Source: Gammaproteobacteria bacterium (lineage in GTDB: Bacteria > Gemmatimonadota > Gemmatimonadetes > Longimicrobiales > Gaopeijiaceae). Taken from it: a stretch of 64,000 nucleotides of DNA. The notes beneath the pieces were generated by a model. It saw only the letters and a list, made by a program, of their open reading frames with translations, had not been told where the DNA came from and did not search any database. The stretch lies in contig JAPPJO010000130.1 in NCBI GenBank assembly GCA_028820325.1, positions 25,137 through 89,136 on the forward strand, in the 5' to 3' direction. Position numbers and translations under genes: made by a program. Shown piece after piece: positions 9,637 through 19,135 of this stretch (position 1 is its first letter; every line of letters begins with the position of its first letter).

Positions 9637-12600
9637 TCAATGCACGACGGAGATGTTGATTCCGAAGGTCCGCGGCGTCGGGAACTGCTTGTCTTCGATG
9701 CCGGCGAGATTCGCTTCGGTGGTGCTGCCCTCGATGGCTGCGGTCTCCGGATCGATGTGCGGGATCCCGGTCCACAGCCAGAGGTTGCGGCCCACGAAGG
9801 TGATGCGCGCCTGCGATACCGGGAGCGCGTCCAGATACGCGGGCGGCAGATCGAAGGCGATCGCCACCTCGCGCAGCTTGGTGTAGTTGTTGTCGAAGAG
9901 CCACTCGGTGTCGACGTCGTCGAGGCGCGTGCCGAGGGTTCTCGGCGCCACCGCCACGGTATTCGCCGATCCGTTCTCGGTGACCCCGGGGAACACGACC
10001 GGGCCCCGGCCCGTGACGCGGTCGGGATCCCAGTCTCTGGGGGTCGGGTTGGCCGACTCGTACAGGACGCCGGTGCGGTAGCCCAGGCGGCAGGAGCCAC
10101 AGAAGATCTGCCCGCCCCGGCGCGTGTCGACCTGGGCGCTGACGGTGAAGGAGCCGTAGGACAGCGTGCTGCGCACGCCGCCGATCCAGTCAGGCTGGTA
10201 GGAGCCGATGATCTCGGACGAACCTCGGATGGGAAGTCCGTTGCTGCCGACGATGATGTTGCCGGCGGCGTCCCGCCTCCACACCGGACCGAAGAACACC
10301 CCGTACGGGTGGCCGGGTCGAGCCTCAACCGCGCCCCGGATGCCGCCGGCCCGCCCGATCACGATCGACTCGAGGCCGGGGGCGAGTTCAAGCACCTCGG
10401 AGTCGTTCTTTCCGAAGTTGAACGACATGTCCCAGGCCAGCCCGCGGGGCTGGTTCAGCAGGTCGACCGTCAGCAACGCTTCGAAGCCCTTGTTGCGCAC
10501 CGAGCCCGCGTTCAGGACCTGGCGGTTGTAGCCGCTGGCTTCCGACACGTCCACGGCGAGGATCTGATCCCTGGTGGTCGAGTTGTAGTAGGTGAGGTCG
10601 AGCGCAGCTCGGTCGAACCAGAAGCGCAGGTCCGCGCCGATCTCCCAGGAACGGGTCTCCTCGGGCCGCAGATGGGCGTTGGGGATGGTGTTGCTGGTCG
10701 TGTAGCCGGGGATGTTTCCGAACTTGTCGACCTCGGAGTAGACCGAGGTGAGCTGGTACGGATCCGCGTCGTTTCCGACCTTCGCCCAGCTTGCCCGGAG
10801 CTTCCCGTAGGAGAGGAAGTCGGAGTCGATCTGCAGGGCGTCGGTGAAGACGAGGCTCCCCGAGTAGGACGGATAGAAATATGAGAGATTGTCTTCGGGG
10901 AGCGTCGAGGACCAGTCGTTGCGGGCGGTTACGTCGACGAAGGCGAAGTCCCGGTATCCGACGGTGAACAGGCCGTAGAGGCTGTTGACGTGCTTCTTCT
11001 GGATCACGTAGTTCAGCAGCGGTGGTGCCGCCGAGTTGCTCACGTTGTAGATGTCAGGAACGTTGAGCTTGCGGCTTCCCGCCTCCTGCAGGTCGAAGTC
11101 GTTGCGCCGCATGTTGGCCCCGCCGCTGACGTTGAGCGAGAAATCGCTGGTCAGCTGCCGGTTCGCGGTGACCAGCGCCTCCACGTTGGTCTCCTGATGG
11201 AACGAAGCGGCCTCCACGAAGCCCCCCTCGGGGGTGTCCTGGGAGTAGAAGGGGTAGACCTCCTTGTTGGACTGCTCGAACCAGTCGGTTCCCAGGCGCA
11301 CGCGCGCGTTCAGCCACTCGCCCGCCAACTTGTAGTTGCCGGTGACCTGGCCGATGACCCGGTTGCGCCGGTCGTCGTTGTTCCGGTAGTTCTGGACCCA
11401 GTAGACGTTGTCGTGATAGTTGTGGTTCCAGTTGGGCGTGAGTACGCCCGACGTCGGATCCCATTCGGCGTTGGCCCGCTCCATGCGCTTGGCGTCGACC
11501 TGGCGCTGGAACCAGTTGAAGATGTGGATGGCGTAGTAGGAGCCGTTCCCGGGCGCGGGGCGGTTGTGCCCCTGCGTCTGCGTGTACTGGAACGAGCCGT
11601 CGAGGTCGAAGCGCTCGGTCACATCCACCCCGGCGTTCAACGCCAACTGGGTGCGCTCCAGTTCGTTCCGCGGAGCCATGCCGGTCGCGTCCATGCGCAG
11701 CGCGGAGAAGCGCACGTTGGAGCGCTCGGTGGCGTGCGAGATGGCGAAGTTGGTGGTGAGGTTGTTCCCGGTCTGGAAGTACTCCCTCACGTTCATGGGG
11801 GAGGGCAGCCAGGGCTGCGGGACCCCGTTCGACCACCACTGGGGATAGAGGCGCCCGTCGAGGGGCGGGCCCCAGCTTTCGTCCACGCCGTCGTTCTCGC
11901 CGCCGCCCCGCCCGTCGACCCAGTTGTAGCCGTCGTCGGTGGCGCCGCCGCCGTAGATGTTCTGGTATTTGACCATGCGCAGCGGCGATTCGACCACGAA
12001 GTTGCTGCTCGCCGTGATGGTGGTGGTGCCGAGCGAGCCCCGCCCGGACTTGGTCACGATCTCCACGACCCCGTTGGACGCGCGCGACCCGTACAGCGCG
12101 GCCGCGTTGGCGCCCCGGAGCACCGTGATCGACTCGATGTTCGAGGGATCGATGTCCTGGGCCATGTTGCCGTAGTCGATGCCGCTGCGGTTGCGGACCA
12201 CCGCGCCCCGGGTGCCGCCGTTGGCGGCGGTCTCGCGCCGGCTGTTGTCGATGGGCACGCCGTCCACCACGATCAGCGGCTCGTTGTTGCCGGAGATGGA
12301 GGCGACCCCCCGCAGGATCATCTTCGAGGTCCCGCCCAGGACGGCGGGAGGCGTCACCACCAGCCCGGCCACCTTGCCGGCCAGGTTGCTGATGATGTTG
12401 TTGTCACGCACCTCGACCAGTTCATCGCCGTCGATGCCCTGGACCGAGTACCCCAGGCTTCGCTCTTCGCGGGTGATGCCGAGGGCCGTGACCACCACCT
12501 CCTCGAGCAGCAGGGCCTCGCTGTCGAGCGCGAAGTCGGCCACGGCGGCCGCATCGGCGGTTACCGTAACGACCATGGTCTGGGTCACGTAGCCCAGCCG

Positions 12601-12846
12601 CTCGGCCTGAATCGTCACCTCCCCCACCGGCACGCCGGGGATGAGGTAGCGGCCATCCGCGTTGGTCGTGCCGCCGATCCCCTGTCCCGCGATCGACACC
12701 TGGACGGCTTCGAGCGGCGCAAGCGTGCCCGAATCGGTGATCACGCCGGTGACGCTCCCGGTCTGCGCCCGAAGGAGCGAGGGAGCCGTGAGGAGCGCCA
12801 GCGCGAGGAGCGCGAGCGGCACTGTCCATACCTTGTTCTGCTTCAT
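9637..12846 (-). CDS. SusC/RagA-family TonB-linked outer-membrane protein
   Basis: 1069 residues. AAGGAGGT lies five bases before the ATG. In order: signal peptide to LLRAQ (about 1-28); carboxypeptidase-regulatory-like beta-sandwich (about 30-110, GVITDSGTLAPLEAVQVSIAG); the SusC hallmark VVVTALGITREERSLGYSVQ (about 116-135); plug (about 135-260, including ILRGVASISGNNEPLIVVDG and VLRGANAAALYGSRASNGVVE); then a large beta-barrel ending in TFGINISVV. It imports a large ligand across the outer membrane using TonB energy. The middle gene of an operon, it follows the barrel gene at 12885 by 38 bp and precedes the SusD gene. Confidence 0.97.
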   Translation of the reverse strand: MKQNKVWTVPLALLALALLTAPSLLRAQTGSVTGVITDSGTLAPLEAVQVSIAGQGIGGTTNADGRYLIPGVPVGEVTIQAERLGYVTQTMVVTVTADAAAVADFALDSEALLLEEVVVTALGITREERSLGYSVQGIDGDELVEVRDNNIISNLAGKVAGLVVTPPAVLGGTSKMILRGVASISGNNEPLIVVDGVPIDNSRRETAANGGTRGAVVRNRSGIDYGNMAQDIDPSNIESITVLRGANAAALYGSRASNGVVEIVTKSGRGSLGTTTITASSNFVVESPLRMVKYQNIYGGGATDDGYNWVDGRGGGENDGVDESWGPPLDGRLYPQWWSNGVPQPWLPSPMNVREYFQTGNNLTTNFAISHATERSNVRFSALRMDATGMAPRNELERTQLALNAGVDVTERFDLDGSFQYTQTQGHNRPAPGNGSYYAIHIFNWFQRQVDAKRMERANAEWDPTSGVLTPNWNHNYHDNVYWVQNYRNNDDRRNRVIGQVTGNYKLAGEWLNARVRLGTDWFEQSNKEVYPFYSQDTPEGGFVEAASFHQETNVEALVTANRQLTSDFSLNVSGGANMRRNDFDLQEAGSRKLNVPDIYNVSNSAAPPLLNYVIQKKHVNSLYGLFTVGYRDFAFVDVTARNDWSSTLPEDNLSYFYPSYSGSLVFTDALQIDSDFLSYGKLRASWAKVGNDADPYQLTSVYSEVDKFGNIPGYTTSNTIPNAHLRPEETRSWEIGADLRFWFDRAALDLTYYNSTTRDQILAVDVSEASGYNRQVLNAGSVRNKGFEALLTVDLLNQPRGLAWDMSFNFGKNDSEVLELAPGLESIVIGRAGGIRGAVEARPGHPYGVFFGPVWRRDAAGNIIVGSNGLPIRGSSEIIGSYQPDWIGGVRSTLSYGSFTVSAQVDTRRGGQIFCGSCRLGYRTGVLYESANPTPRDWDPDRVTGRGPVVFPGVTENGSANTVAVAPRTLGTRLDDVDTEWLFDNNYTKLREVAIAFDLPPAYLDALPVSQARITFVGRNLWLWTGIPHIDPETAAIEGSTTEANLAGIEDKQFPTPRTFGINISVVH

Positions 12847-12884
12847 GGTTGACCTCCTTACAGATTACTGCCGCTTGCTCCCGG

Positions 12885-13478
12885 CTAACCGCCCCAGCGG
12901 TAGCCGAATCCCACACTGAACGAGGTGTCCATGTTGGACTCGTCCACGATGTGGTTCTGGTAGGTCCAGGTCGTGACGTCCGCGAACACGAACGCGTTGG
13001 ATTCGAGCAGGAGCCTCACGCCTCCGCCCACGACGCCTGTAAACTCCGTCACGTCGTACGCGTAGCTGTTCATGTCCTGACCCTGCCGGTCCACCACAAC
13101 CAGCCCGCCACCTGCATGGACGTACGGCTCCATGCTGCCGCCGGTCATGAGCAGAACCTCGACGCCGGCGCCGTAGAACTGGCGGCCGAGGTCGACCGAC
13201 TCGTTGATGCCTCCGCTGGTGTCCGTCCCGGACTTCGACGTGAGGCTGACGTCTCCGCGGACCGAGATGCGCTCGTAGAGCTGAAGGTTGGCGGTTGCGC
13301 CGAAGCGGACGCCCATCCCGTAGGACACGATACGGTCGGCATCGTAGCCCGCAGGATCGTTGATGAGTCCGCCATGGGCGCCGAGGGAGAAGCTGCTAAC
13401 GGGTTCCTGCGCGTCGGCGGGCAGTGCGGCGAACGCAGCCGTCAGCCCTGCGAGGACAAGCCTCCGTACACCTGACAT
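12885..13478 (-). CDS. Small outer-membrane beta-barrel protein
   Basis: 197 residues. AAGGAGGA lies four bases before the ATG. A signal peptide ends at ADAQEP, and the mature part alternates hydrophobic and polar residues with Gly-rich turns (FSLGAHGGL, MGVRFGATANLQLYERISVRGDVSL, VHAGGGLVVV, FSVGFGYRW). This is the pattern of an OmpW/OmpX-like barrel of about eight strands. No catalytic motif is visible. It is the first gene of the minus-strand operon with SusC and SusD, behind the promoter at 13565-13594. A barrel gene also precedes the other SusC/SusD pair (37310-37945), so the pairing may be functional. Confidence 0.85.
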   Translation of the reverse strand: MSGVRRLVLAGLTAAFAALPADAQEPVSSFSLGAHGGLINDPAGYDADRIVSYGMGVRFGATANLQLYERISVRGDVSLTSKSGTDTSGGINESVDLGRQFYGAGVEVLLMTGGSMEPYVHAGGGLVVVDRQGQDMNSYAYDVTEFTGVVGGGVRLLLESNAFVFADVTTWTYQNHIVDESNMDTSFSVGFGYRWGG

Positions 13479-13564
13479 GGAGTCCTCCTTACTGCTGTCG
13501 AGACGGACCTGAAACGGCTGGGAGGCCAGCCGGGTCGAGCCTCGGAAAACCTTGGAAAACCCAC

Positions 13565-13594
13565 ATTATGGGCTTAACGAGGTCCCCGCGTCAA
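13565..13594 (-). promoter_or_regulatory. Predicted sigma70-type promoter of the barrel-SusC-SusD operon
   Basis: On the minus strand TTGACG (13594-13589) is followed after 18 bases by CATAAT (13570-13565), each matching the consensus at five of six bases. The start point would be near 13557, giving a leader of about 79 nt to the ATG at 13478. It is the best-matching hexamer pair seen in the window. Confidence 0.55.
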
Positions 13595-13631
13595 GCGCGA
13601 AACGCATGTCGTGCTCCCACGCGGCTCGCGC

Positions 13632-13637
13632 TATACT
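13632..13637 (+). promoter_or_regulatory. Possible -10 element for the DUF5916 gene
   Basis: TATACT lies 49 bases upstream of the ATG at 13686, in the divergent intergenic region. No good -35 hexamer is visible at the right distance (the best place reads TCGTGC), so this is a weak assignment. Confidence 0.3.
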
Positions 13638-13685
13638 TGTCGGAGAGCGCGTCGGGATGCGCTCTTCACACCAGCCGGGAACGCG

Positions 13686-16022
13686 ATGCTGCCCATACTC
13701 CTCAGCGTGCTCGGAGCGGCGCCGGTGATGCAGGAAGCGCAGGCGGCGTATGCCGGGATCGCGGGCGAGACCGAGGTCTCTGTTCCGCGCCTGGAGCAGA
13801 TCGCGAACATCGACGGGTTTCTGGACGAGCCCGCGTGGCGCGAAGCCTCCGTGCTCACCGGCTTCTCCCAGTACGAGCCCGTGGACCAGAGGCCGGCCGC
13901 CGACACCACCCGGGTCCTGATCTGGTATTCCCCGACCGGCATCTACTTCGGCATCAAGGCCTTCGACGCCTCGGGGTCGGTCAACGCCACGCTCGCGGAC
14001 CGCGACCGGATCGAGGGCGACGACTACGTCCAGCTCCTCCTCGACACCTTCGACGACCGGCGCCAGGCCTTCCTCTTCGGCGTCAACCCGTTCGGCATCC
14101 AGCAGGACGGCAACCGCACCGAGGGAGAACAGGGGCGGGCCAGCCGGGGTGTCCAGGTGAGCGAGACCAACCTGACGCCCGACTACATCTTCGACTCGAG
14201 GGGCAGGCTCACCGACTACGGCTACGAGGTCGAGATCCACATCCCCTTCGAGAGCATCAGCTACCAGGCGTCCGACGTGCAGAGCTGGGGCATCAACGTC
14301 ATCCGCAAGGTGCAGCACTCGGGGTACACCGACACCTGGACCGCCGCGCGGCGGGGCGCCGCCTCCTTCCTGGGCCAGTCGGGACGGCTGGTGGACCTGC
14401 GCGACCTCACCCGCGGCATGGTGGTCGATTTCACGCCCGCCGTGACGGCGGCGCTGAACGGAGCACCCGACGGGGGCGACGCCTGGAGTTACGGCTCGGA
14501 CACGGAAATGGGGGGCAACCTGCGCTGGGGCGTGAGCGCCAACCTCACCCTTGACGCCACCGTGAACCCCGATTTCTCGCACGTCGAAGCCGACGTGGGG
14601 CAGGTCTCGAGCAACGAGCGCTTCGCCCTCTTCTTCCCGGAGAAGCGTCCCTTCTTCCTCGAGGGCATCGATCGCTTCGACGCCCCGAACCGGCTCATCT
14701 ACACGCGCCGGCTGCAGAATCCGGTGACGGGCGTCAAGCTCACCGGGAAGGTGGCCGGGATGAACATCGGGCTGCTGTCGGGAATCGACGGGGCGGTCCC
14801 GAGCAGCGCGGGCGTCGACTCGAACCCCATGTTCAATGCGCTCAGGCTGCAGCGCGACGTAGGCGGGCAGTCCACGGTCGGGATGGTCTACACGGACCGC
14901 GTCGTGGGAGGCGACTTCAACCGGGTGGCCGCCGCCGACACCCGCCTGGTCTTCGGGGGCGTCTACACGATGTCCCTGCAGGGAGGCGCGAGCTTCACCC
15001 GGTCGGGAGGCACGACCACCGAGGCGCCCATCTGGGAGGCGGTATTCCAGCGCACCGGTCGCCGGCTGGTGCTGGACTATCGCATCAACGGCATCCACCC
15101 CGACTTCGAGACCCAGGCCGGCTTTGTCAACCGCCCCGGGGTGATCCACACCCGCACCAGCAACAGCGTGAACTTCTACGGGAGGCCGGGCGCCGTCATC
15201 GAGCGCTGGACTCCGGGGTTCAGCACCATGGGATGGTGGGGATACCACGGCTTCGGAAGCGATCCGCCCGAGGAAACCAAGACCTTCCTGTCGAGCACCT
15301 TCCAGCTTCGCGGCGGATGGTCGATGCGCGTGAGCCACGGATGGGAGAGCTACGCGTTCAAGCCCGAGTGGTACACCGACTACGGGGTGGTTCGGCCGGG
15401 ACCGGCGGGCGCGGACACGGTGTTCTGGGACGCCCCGGACCGCATCACCGACGTGCGCGGGTGGATCACGAACGTCACCACGCCCGAGTTCTCGACGTTC
15501 TCGGCCCGGGTCGGCGTCAACGTGTGGCAGGACGTGGGCTTCGCCGAGGCGCGGGGCGTGTGGCTGTTCCGCCCCAACGTGACCGTCAACTGGCGCCCCA
15601 CGGACCAGTTCCGCCTGAACTTCCTCTACAACCAGCTCACCCTCGACCGCCGCTCCGACGGGTCGAACATGTCGATCCAGCGGATTCCCCGGCTCTCGCT
15701 CGAGTACCAGATCTCGCGCTTCCTCTTCGTGCGCCTGGTGGGCCAGTACGATTCCTTCAAACGGGATGCGCTCCGCACCGGCGACACCGAGGAGCCCATC
15801 TTCCTCTTCGACCCGGATACGGGCGGCTGGATGCCCTCGCGCGCCACGGAGGACAACCAGTTCACGGGGGATGTTCTGCTGTCGTACCGCCCGACCCCCG
15901 GCACCGTCGTTTTCCTCGGTTACGGCGCCGCGCTGGACGAGCCCCAGGCGTTCAGGTTCCGGCGCATGGCCCGGGGCGAGGACCGTTTCTTCATGAAGCT
16001 GAGCTATCTGTTCCGGAGATAG
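13686..16022 (+). CDS. DUF5916 domain protein (CBM9-like N-terminus, outer-membrane barrel C-terminus)
   Basis: 778 residues from the ATG at 13686, which begins a short hydrophobic signal; an in-frame start at 13611 would lie upstream of the likely transcript start. Residues about 30-210 resemble the carbohydrate-binding family 9 fold seen at the N-terminus of DUF5916 proteins (IDGFLDEPAWREA, VLIWYSPTGIYFGIKAFD, GDDYVQLLLDTFDD). The rest is a barrel: PDFSHVEADVGQVSSNERF, FFPEKRPFFLEG, TRRLQNPVTGVKLTGK, ending in FMKLSYLFRR. The family is common in Bacteroidota and Gemmatimonadota; its ligand is unknown. It is transcribed divergently from the SusC operon. Confidence 0.92.
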   Translation: MLPILLSVLGAAPVMQEAQAAYAGIAGETEVSVPRLEQIANIDGFLDEPAWREASVLTGFSQYEPVDQRPAADTTRVLIWYSPTGIYFGIKAFDASGSVNATLADRDRIEGDDYVQLLLDTFDDRRQAFLFGVNPFGIQQDGNRTEGEQGRASRGVQVSETNLTPDYIFDSRGRLTDYGYEVEIHIPFESISYQASDVQSWGINVIRKVQHSGYTDTWTAARRGAASFLGQSGRLVDLRDLTRGMVVDFTPAVTAALNGAPDGGDAWSYGSDTEMGGNLRWGVSANLTLDATVNPDFSHVEADVGQVSSNERFALFFPEKRPFFLEGIDRFDAPNRLIYTRRLQNPVTGVKLTGKVAGMNIGLLSGIDGAVPSSAGVDSNPMFNALRLQRDVGGQSTVGMVYTDRVVGGDFNRVAAADTRLVFGGVYTMSLQGGASFTRSGGTTTEAPIWEAVFQRTGRRLVLDYRINGIHPDFETQAGFVNRPGVIHTRTSNSVNFYGRPGAVIERWTPGFSTMGWWGYHGFGSDPPEETKTFLSSTFQLRGGWSMRVSHGWESYAFKPEWYTDYGVVRPGPAGADTVFWDAPDRITDVRGWITNVTTPEFSTFSARVGVNVWQDVGFAEARGVWLFRPNVTVNWRPTDQFRLNFLYNQLTLDRRSDGSNMSIQRIPRLSLEYQISRFLFVRLVGQYDSFKRDALRTGDTEEPIFLFDPDTGGWMPSRATEDNQFTGDVLLSYRPTPGTVVFLGYGAALDEPQAFRFRRMARGEDRFFMKLSYLFRR

Positions 16023-16142
16023 GATGGCCCGAGGCGTGGGCCCCGACGCAGGCTTTGAGCGTGTCCGTGTCAGAGGGTGTCGTAGTAGTATGCGAGTGTC
16101 TGCAGGATTGGGAGCCCGCGCTCCCGTGGCCGGAGGAGTCTC

Positions 16143-17393
16143 ATGAAATTATCTCGTCTTGCCCGGTTCTCTCGACGCCAGCCGAGCACCATCGCTTTCG
16201 CTTGTTTCCTCGTTGTGGCAGCCGTCGCGTTTCTCACCACCGCCTCGACACGGCCGTCGCCGGGCGACCCCGAGGAGGAGCTCGGCCGGCTGCTCTTCTG
16301 GGATCCGATCCTGTCGGGTCCCATGGACGTATCCTGCGCCACCTGTCACCACCCCGATTTCGCATATGCCGATGGGCGCGCGCTGTCGCTGGGTCCGGGG
16401 TCGGTGGGCCTGGGGCCCGACCGGGTCGACCTTGCCGGCGGCGTGATTCCCGTGGCGCAGCGCAACTCGCCGACGCTGCTCAACGTCGCGTACAACGGAC
16501 TGGACAGGCAGCGCAGACGGCGCCGCGGACCGCGCTTCACCCCGCTGCCGGCCGACCTTGAGACGGTCAATTCCGAGCGGGCGCCCATGTTCTGGGACCG
16601 CCGGGCGCGAAGCCTTGAGACGCAGGCGCTGCTCCCGCTCACCATCCGCGAAGAGATGCGGGGCGATGCCTACCCCGAGGAGGTCGCGGTCGACTCGGTC
16701 CTGGCCCGGCTGCGGGAGATTCCGGAGTACGTGAACCTGTTCCGGGAGGTGTACGGCGAGGAGACCTCCATCGACGCCACGCAGGTTGCGCAGGCGATCG
16801 CCGCCTTCGAGCGCACCCTGATTGCGGGCAACAGCCCCTTCGACCGGTTTCTGGCGGGAGACGAGGACGCGCTCACCACGCAGCAGCGGCGGGGCCTCGA
16901 CGAGTTCAACGAGGCCGACTGCTCGGATTGCCACCGCGGGCCGATGCTCTCGGACTTCAACATGCACGCCGAGGGAGTGGCCGAGAACCCGCTCCTGGCC
17001 GAGCCCGACGCGGGCGACGGGCGCTTCCGCTTCCGCACCCCGACCCTCCGCAACGTCGCGGTCACCGCGCCCTACACGCACAACGGGATGATCGGGACGC
17101 TGGAGGAGGTCCTCGAATTCTACGACCGCGGGCGCTCCGAGAACCCGAACGTGTCCAACCGGCGCAGGCGGCGCGGGGACGACGACCGCAGGGATGAAGC
17201 TCCGGCCACGCCCGGCAGGCTCTCGGGACGGTTCCGCGGGGTGGACGACATGACGGTGCAGGAGCAGGAGGACATCATCGCCTTCCTAGAAGCCCTGACC
17301 GACCCCGATTTCGACCGCACGATCCCGGCGCGGGTGCCGAGCGGCCTGCCCCCCGGGGGGAGCATCTCGACGCCGGAGGGCACGAATCGCTAG
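16143..17393 (+). CDS. Di-haem cytochrome c peroxidase/MauG-family protein
   Basis: 416 residues. GGAGG lies six bases before the ATG. A membrane anchor or uncleaved signal spans residues about 17-33. Two haem-binding motifs are present: CATCH at 65-69 and CSDCH at 260-264. Family landmarks LGRLLFWDPILSG, RNSPTLLNV, MFWDRRARSLETQALLPL, IAAFERTLIAG and FRTPTLRNVAVTAPYTHNG are in order. Such proteins reduce peroxide in the periplasm or oxidise protein side chains; sequence alone does not separate the two. A basic insert (NRRRRRGDDDRRDE) interrupts the C-terminal part. A GGGAGC/GCTCCC hairpin lies just upstream of the ribosome site (16110-16125). Confidence 0.94.
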   Translation: MKLSRLARFSRRQPSTIAFACFLVVAAVAFLTTASTRPSPGDPEEELGRLLFWDPILSGPMDVSCATCHHPDFAYADGRALSLGPGSVGLGPDRVDLAGGVIPVAQRNSPTLLNVAYNGLDRQRRRRRGPRFTPLPADLETVNSERAPMFWDRRARSLETQALLPLTIREEMRGDAYPEEVAVDSVLARLREIPEYVNLFREVYGEETSIDATQVAQAIAAFERTLIAGNSPFDRFLAGDEDALTTQQRRGLDEFNEADCSDCHRGPMLSDFNMHAEGVAENPLLAEPDAGDGRFRFRTPTLRNVAVTAPYTHNGMIGTLEEVLEFYDRGRSENPNVSNRRRRRGDDDRRDEAPATPGRLSGRFRGVDDMTVQEQEDIIAFLEALTDPDFDRTIPARVPSGLPPGGSISTPEGTNR

Positions 17394-17441
17394 CCGCCGC
17401 GCCTGGCTCGTCTCCGGTCACACCTCGTCCCCACCGGCCAG

Positions 17442-17504
17442 TTCACCAGTATATCAACAGTGAGTTGTCACTATATAACCAGTAGACACCAGTAAGGGCT
17501 GATC
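17442..17504 (+). promoter_or_regulatory. AT-rich control region ahead of the amidohydrolase gene
   Basis: This short AT-rich island holds TATAAC at 17474-17479, a 5-bp stem AGTGA-GTTG-TCACT at 17459-17472, and three CCAGT copies (near 17446, 17479 and 17489). No convincing -35 hexamer matches TATAAC. AAGGG just before the ATG at 17505 probably serves as the ribosome site. A promoter with an operator is plausible but not proven. Confidence 0.3.
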
Positions 17505-19088
17505 ATGGCGACATCCCGAGACGAGAACACGGTTCCGACACCACCCGCATCCCGCGGCCCCGGCCGTCTGACCCGCCGCGAGTGGCTGGCCGGTGCGGGA
17601 GCAGGCACGGCCGCCCTGCTGCTCGAGCGCGATCCTCTGCGGGCGGCGGCGCGGTCCGGTCCCGGGGTACCCTCGCAGCAGGCCGCCACAGTCGTGTTCA
17701 CCAACACCACCGTCGCGAACCCCGACACCGTCCACGACGACGTGGCGCTCGCGGTCGAGGGCAACCTCATCGCGGCCATCGGCCCGACCGACGAGGTGCT
17801 CGAGCAGTATCCCGGCGCCGAGGTCTACGACGGGCGCGGAAAGGCGCTCTTCCCGGGCCTCATCAACTGCCACGCGCACATGCGGGCCGTCATCGCACGG
17901 GGATTCAACGAGGACTTCGGCTTCCCCAACACCGCCAACCTGGCCGTCTCGCCCGCGAGCCTCCTCCAGGGTGAAGAAGGCAACCTCATGGTGCAGGTGG
18001 CCGCGCTCGAGGCCATAACCACCGGAACGACGACCATCGTCGAGTTCACCGGCAACGTTGGACGCCAGGCCGGGGTGCTGGCCGACTCCGGCCTCCGCTG
18101 CGTCCTCGCGGAGGGGATCCGCGACACCGAGAACGTGCCAGGCCCGGTGTCCACCCGTTCGATGGCCCGGTCGTTCAGCGGGACGCCTCGCTTCTCCGAA
18201 GCGCTCCTCGACGATGGCATGCAGCGCATCAGCGACCTCTTCAGCACCTGGCACGGCGCCGAGGACGGCCGCATCTCGGTCTTCCCGGCAGCTTCGCTCA
18301 CCGAGACCTCGTCGCCCGAGCTGCTGCGCGCGGTGCGCGACTTCGCCGAGACCCACGACCTGGGCTACACGATCCATCTGAACCAGAGCCGCGCCGAGTA
18401 CGAGTTCATGGTCATGCACCACGGCCTTCGCCCGACGGAGTATCTGGACCGCCACGACTTCCTGGGTCCGCGCCTCTTCGCAGCGCACGCGCGCTACGTC
18501 AACCACGACGAAGTCGCGCTTCTGGGCCGCTCGGGCACCATCATCTCGCACCAGGCGGGGATGGCGGCGAACCGCGGCATCAGCCCTCCGATTCCGGAGC
18601 TGCGCACGGCCGGCTGCCCCATCGCGCTCGGCACCGACAACAACACCAACGACGTCTTCGAGGTGATGCGCACCGCTCTGCTCACCGAGCGAATCCGGCG
18701 CAATCGGGATGGGGATGAGGTTCCCGGTCTTCAGCCTCAGCCGGAGGACATCCTGGCGGACGCCACCCAGGGCGGCGCGCTGGCAGTGCAGCAGCCGGAC
18801 GCTCTCGGGACGCTGGAAGTCGGGAAGAAGGCCGACCTGCTCGTGATCGACACGCTGCGGCCGCACCTGGTGCCGGCGGGACGCATCATCTCCGCAGTGC
18901 TCCACTGCGGCCACCCAGGCGACATCGAGTCGGTGATGGTCGACGGCCGCTTCGTCATGCGCGACCGCGAGGTCCTCACCATGGACGCGGACGCCATTCT
19001 GCGCGAAGCCGACGCGGTCGGCCGCAGGATCTGGGGCCAGGTGCTGGAGGCGAGCCCGCTGAACGTGCCGAGGTTAACGCGCGGCTGA
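17505..19088 (+). CDS. Tat-exported amidohydrolase (SsnA/ATZ-TRZ-like)
   Basis: 527 residues. The N-terminus has a twin-arginine-type signal (LTRREWLAGAGAGTAALLL, Arg pair at 24-25), so the enzyme probably acts in the periplasm. The metal-dependent TIM-barrel features are His123-x-His125 in NCHAHM, a further His in TIHLNQS, His in AAHARYVNH and Asp in ALGTDNNTND. The flanking beta-sandwich holds VFTNTTVANPD and KKADLLVIDT. Relatives deaminate or dechlorinate guanine- or triazine-like rings or hydrolyse cyclic amides; the substrate here is not known. A 27-base piece of this gene (18393-18419) recurs with two mismatches at 20216-20242. Confidence 0.93.
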   Translation: MATSRDENTVPTPPASRGPGRLTRREWLAGAGAGTAALLLERDPLRAAARSGPGVPSQQAATVVFTNTTVANPDTVHDDVALAVEGNLIAAIGPTDEVLEQYPGAEVYDGRGKALFPGLINCHAHMRAVIARGFNEDFGFPNTANLAVSPASLLQGEEGNLMVQVAALEAITTGTTTIVEFTGNVGRQAGVLADSGLRCVLAEGIRDTENVPGPVSTRSMARSFSGTPRFSEALLDDGMQRISDLFSTWHGAEDGRISVFPAASLTETSSPELLRAVRDFAETHDLGYTIHLNQSRAEYEFMVMHHGLRPTEYLDRHDFLGPRLFAAHARYVNHDEVALLGRSGTIISHQAGMAANRGISPPIPELRTAGCPIALGTDNNTNDVFEVMRTALLTERIRRNRDGDEVPGLQPQPEDILADATQGGALAVQQPDALGTLEVGKKADLLVIDTLRPHLVPAGRIISAVLHCGHPGDIESVMVDGRFVMRDREVLTMDADAILREADAVGRRIWGQVLEASPLNVPRLTRG

Positions 19089-19135
19089 CGGCGGGTGCGG
19101 CGCGCGGGCTCAGGCGGCTCGCGGCGAAGTCTCGT

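Noticed and set aside
9567..10328. N-terminal extension of the SusD open frame into the SusC gene
   Set aside because: It overlaps the SusC coding region, is Ser/Arg/Thr-rich like a shadow frame, and the ATG at 9566 has a ribosome site and a lipoprotein signal.
10990..12852. 620-codon plus-strand open frame
   Set aside because: It lies antisense to SusC, is rich in Val/Gly/His/Arg and has no family motif; a high-GC shadow.
13566..15338. 590-codon minus-strand open frame
   Set aside because: It is antisense to the DUF5916 gene and runs through the predicted divergent promoter.
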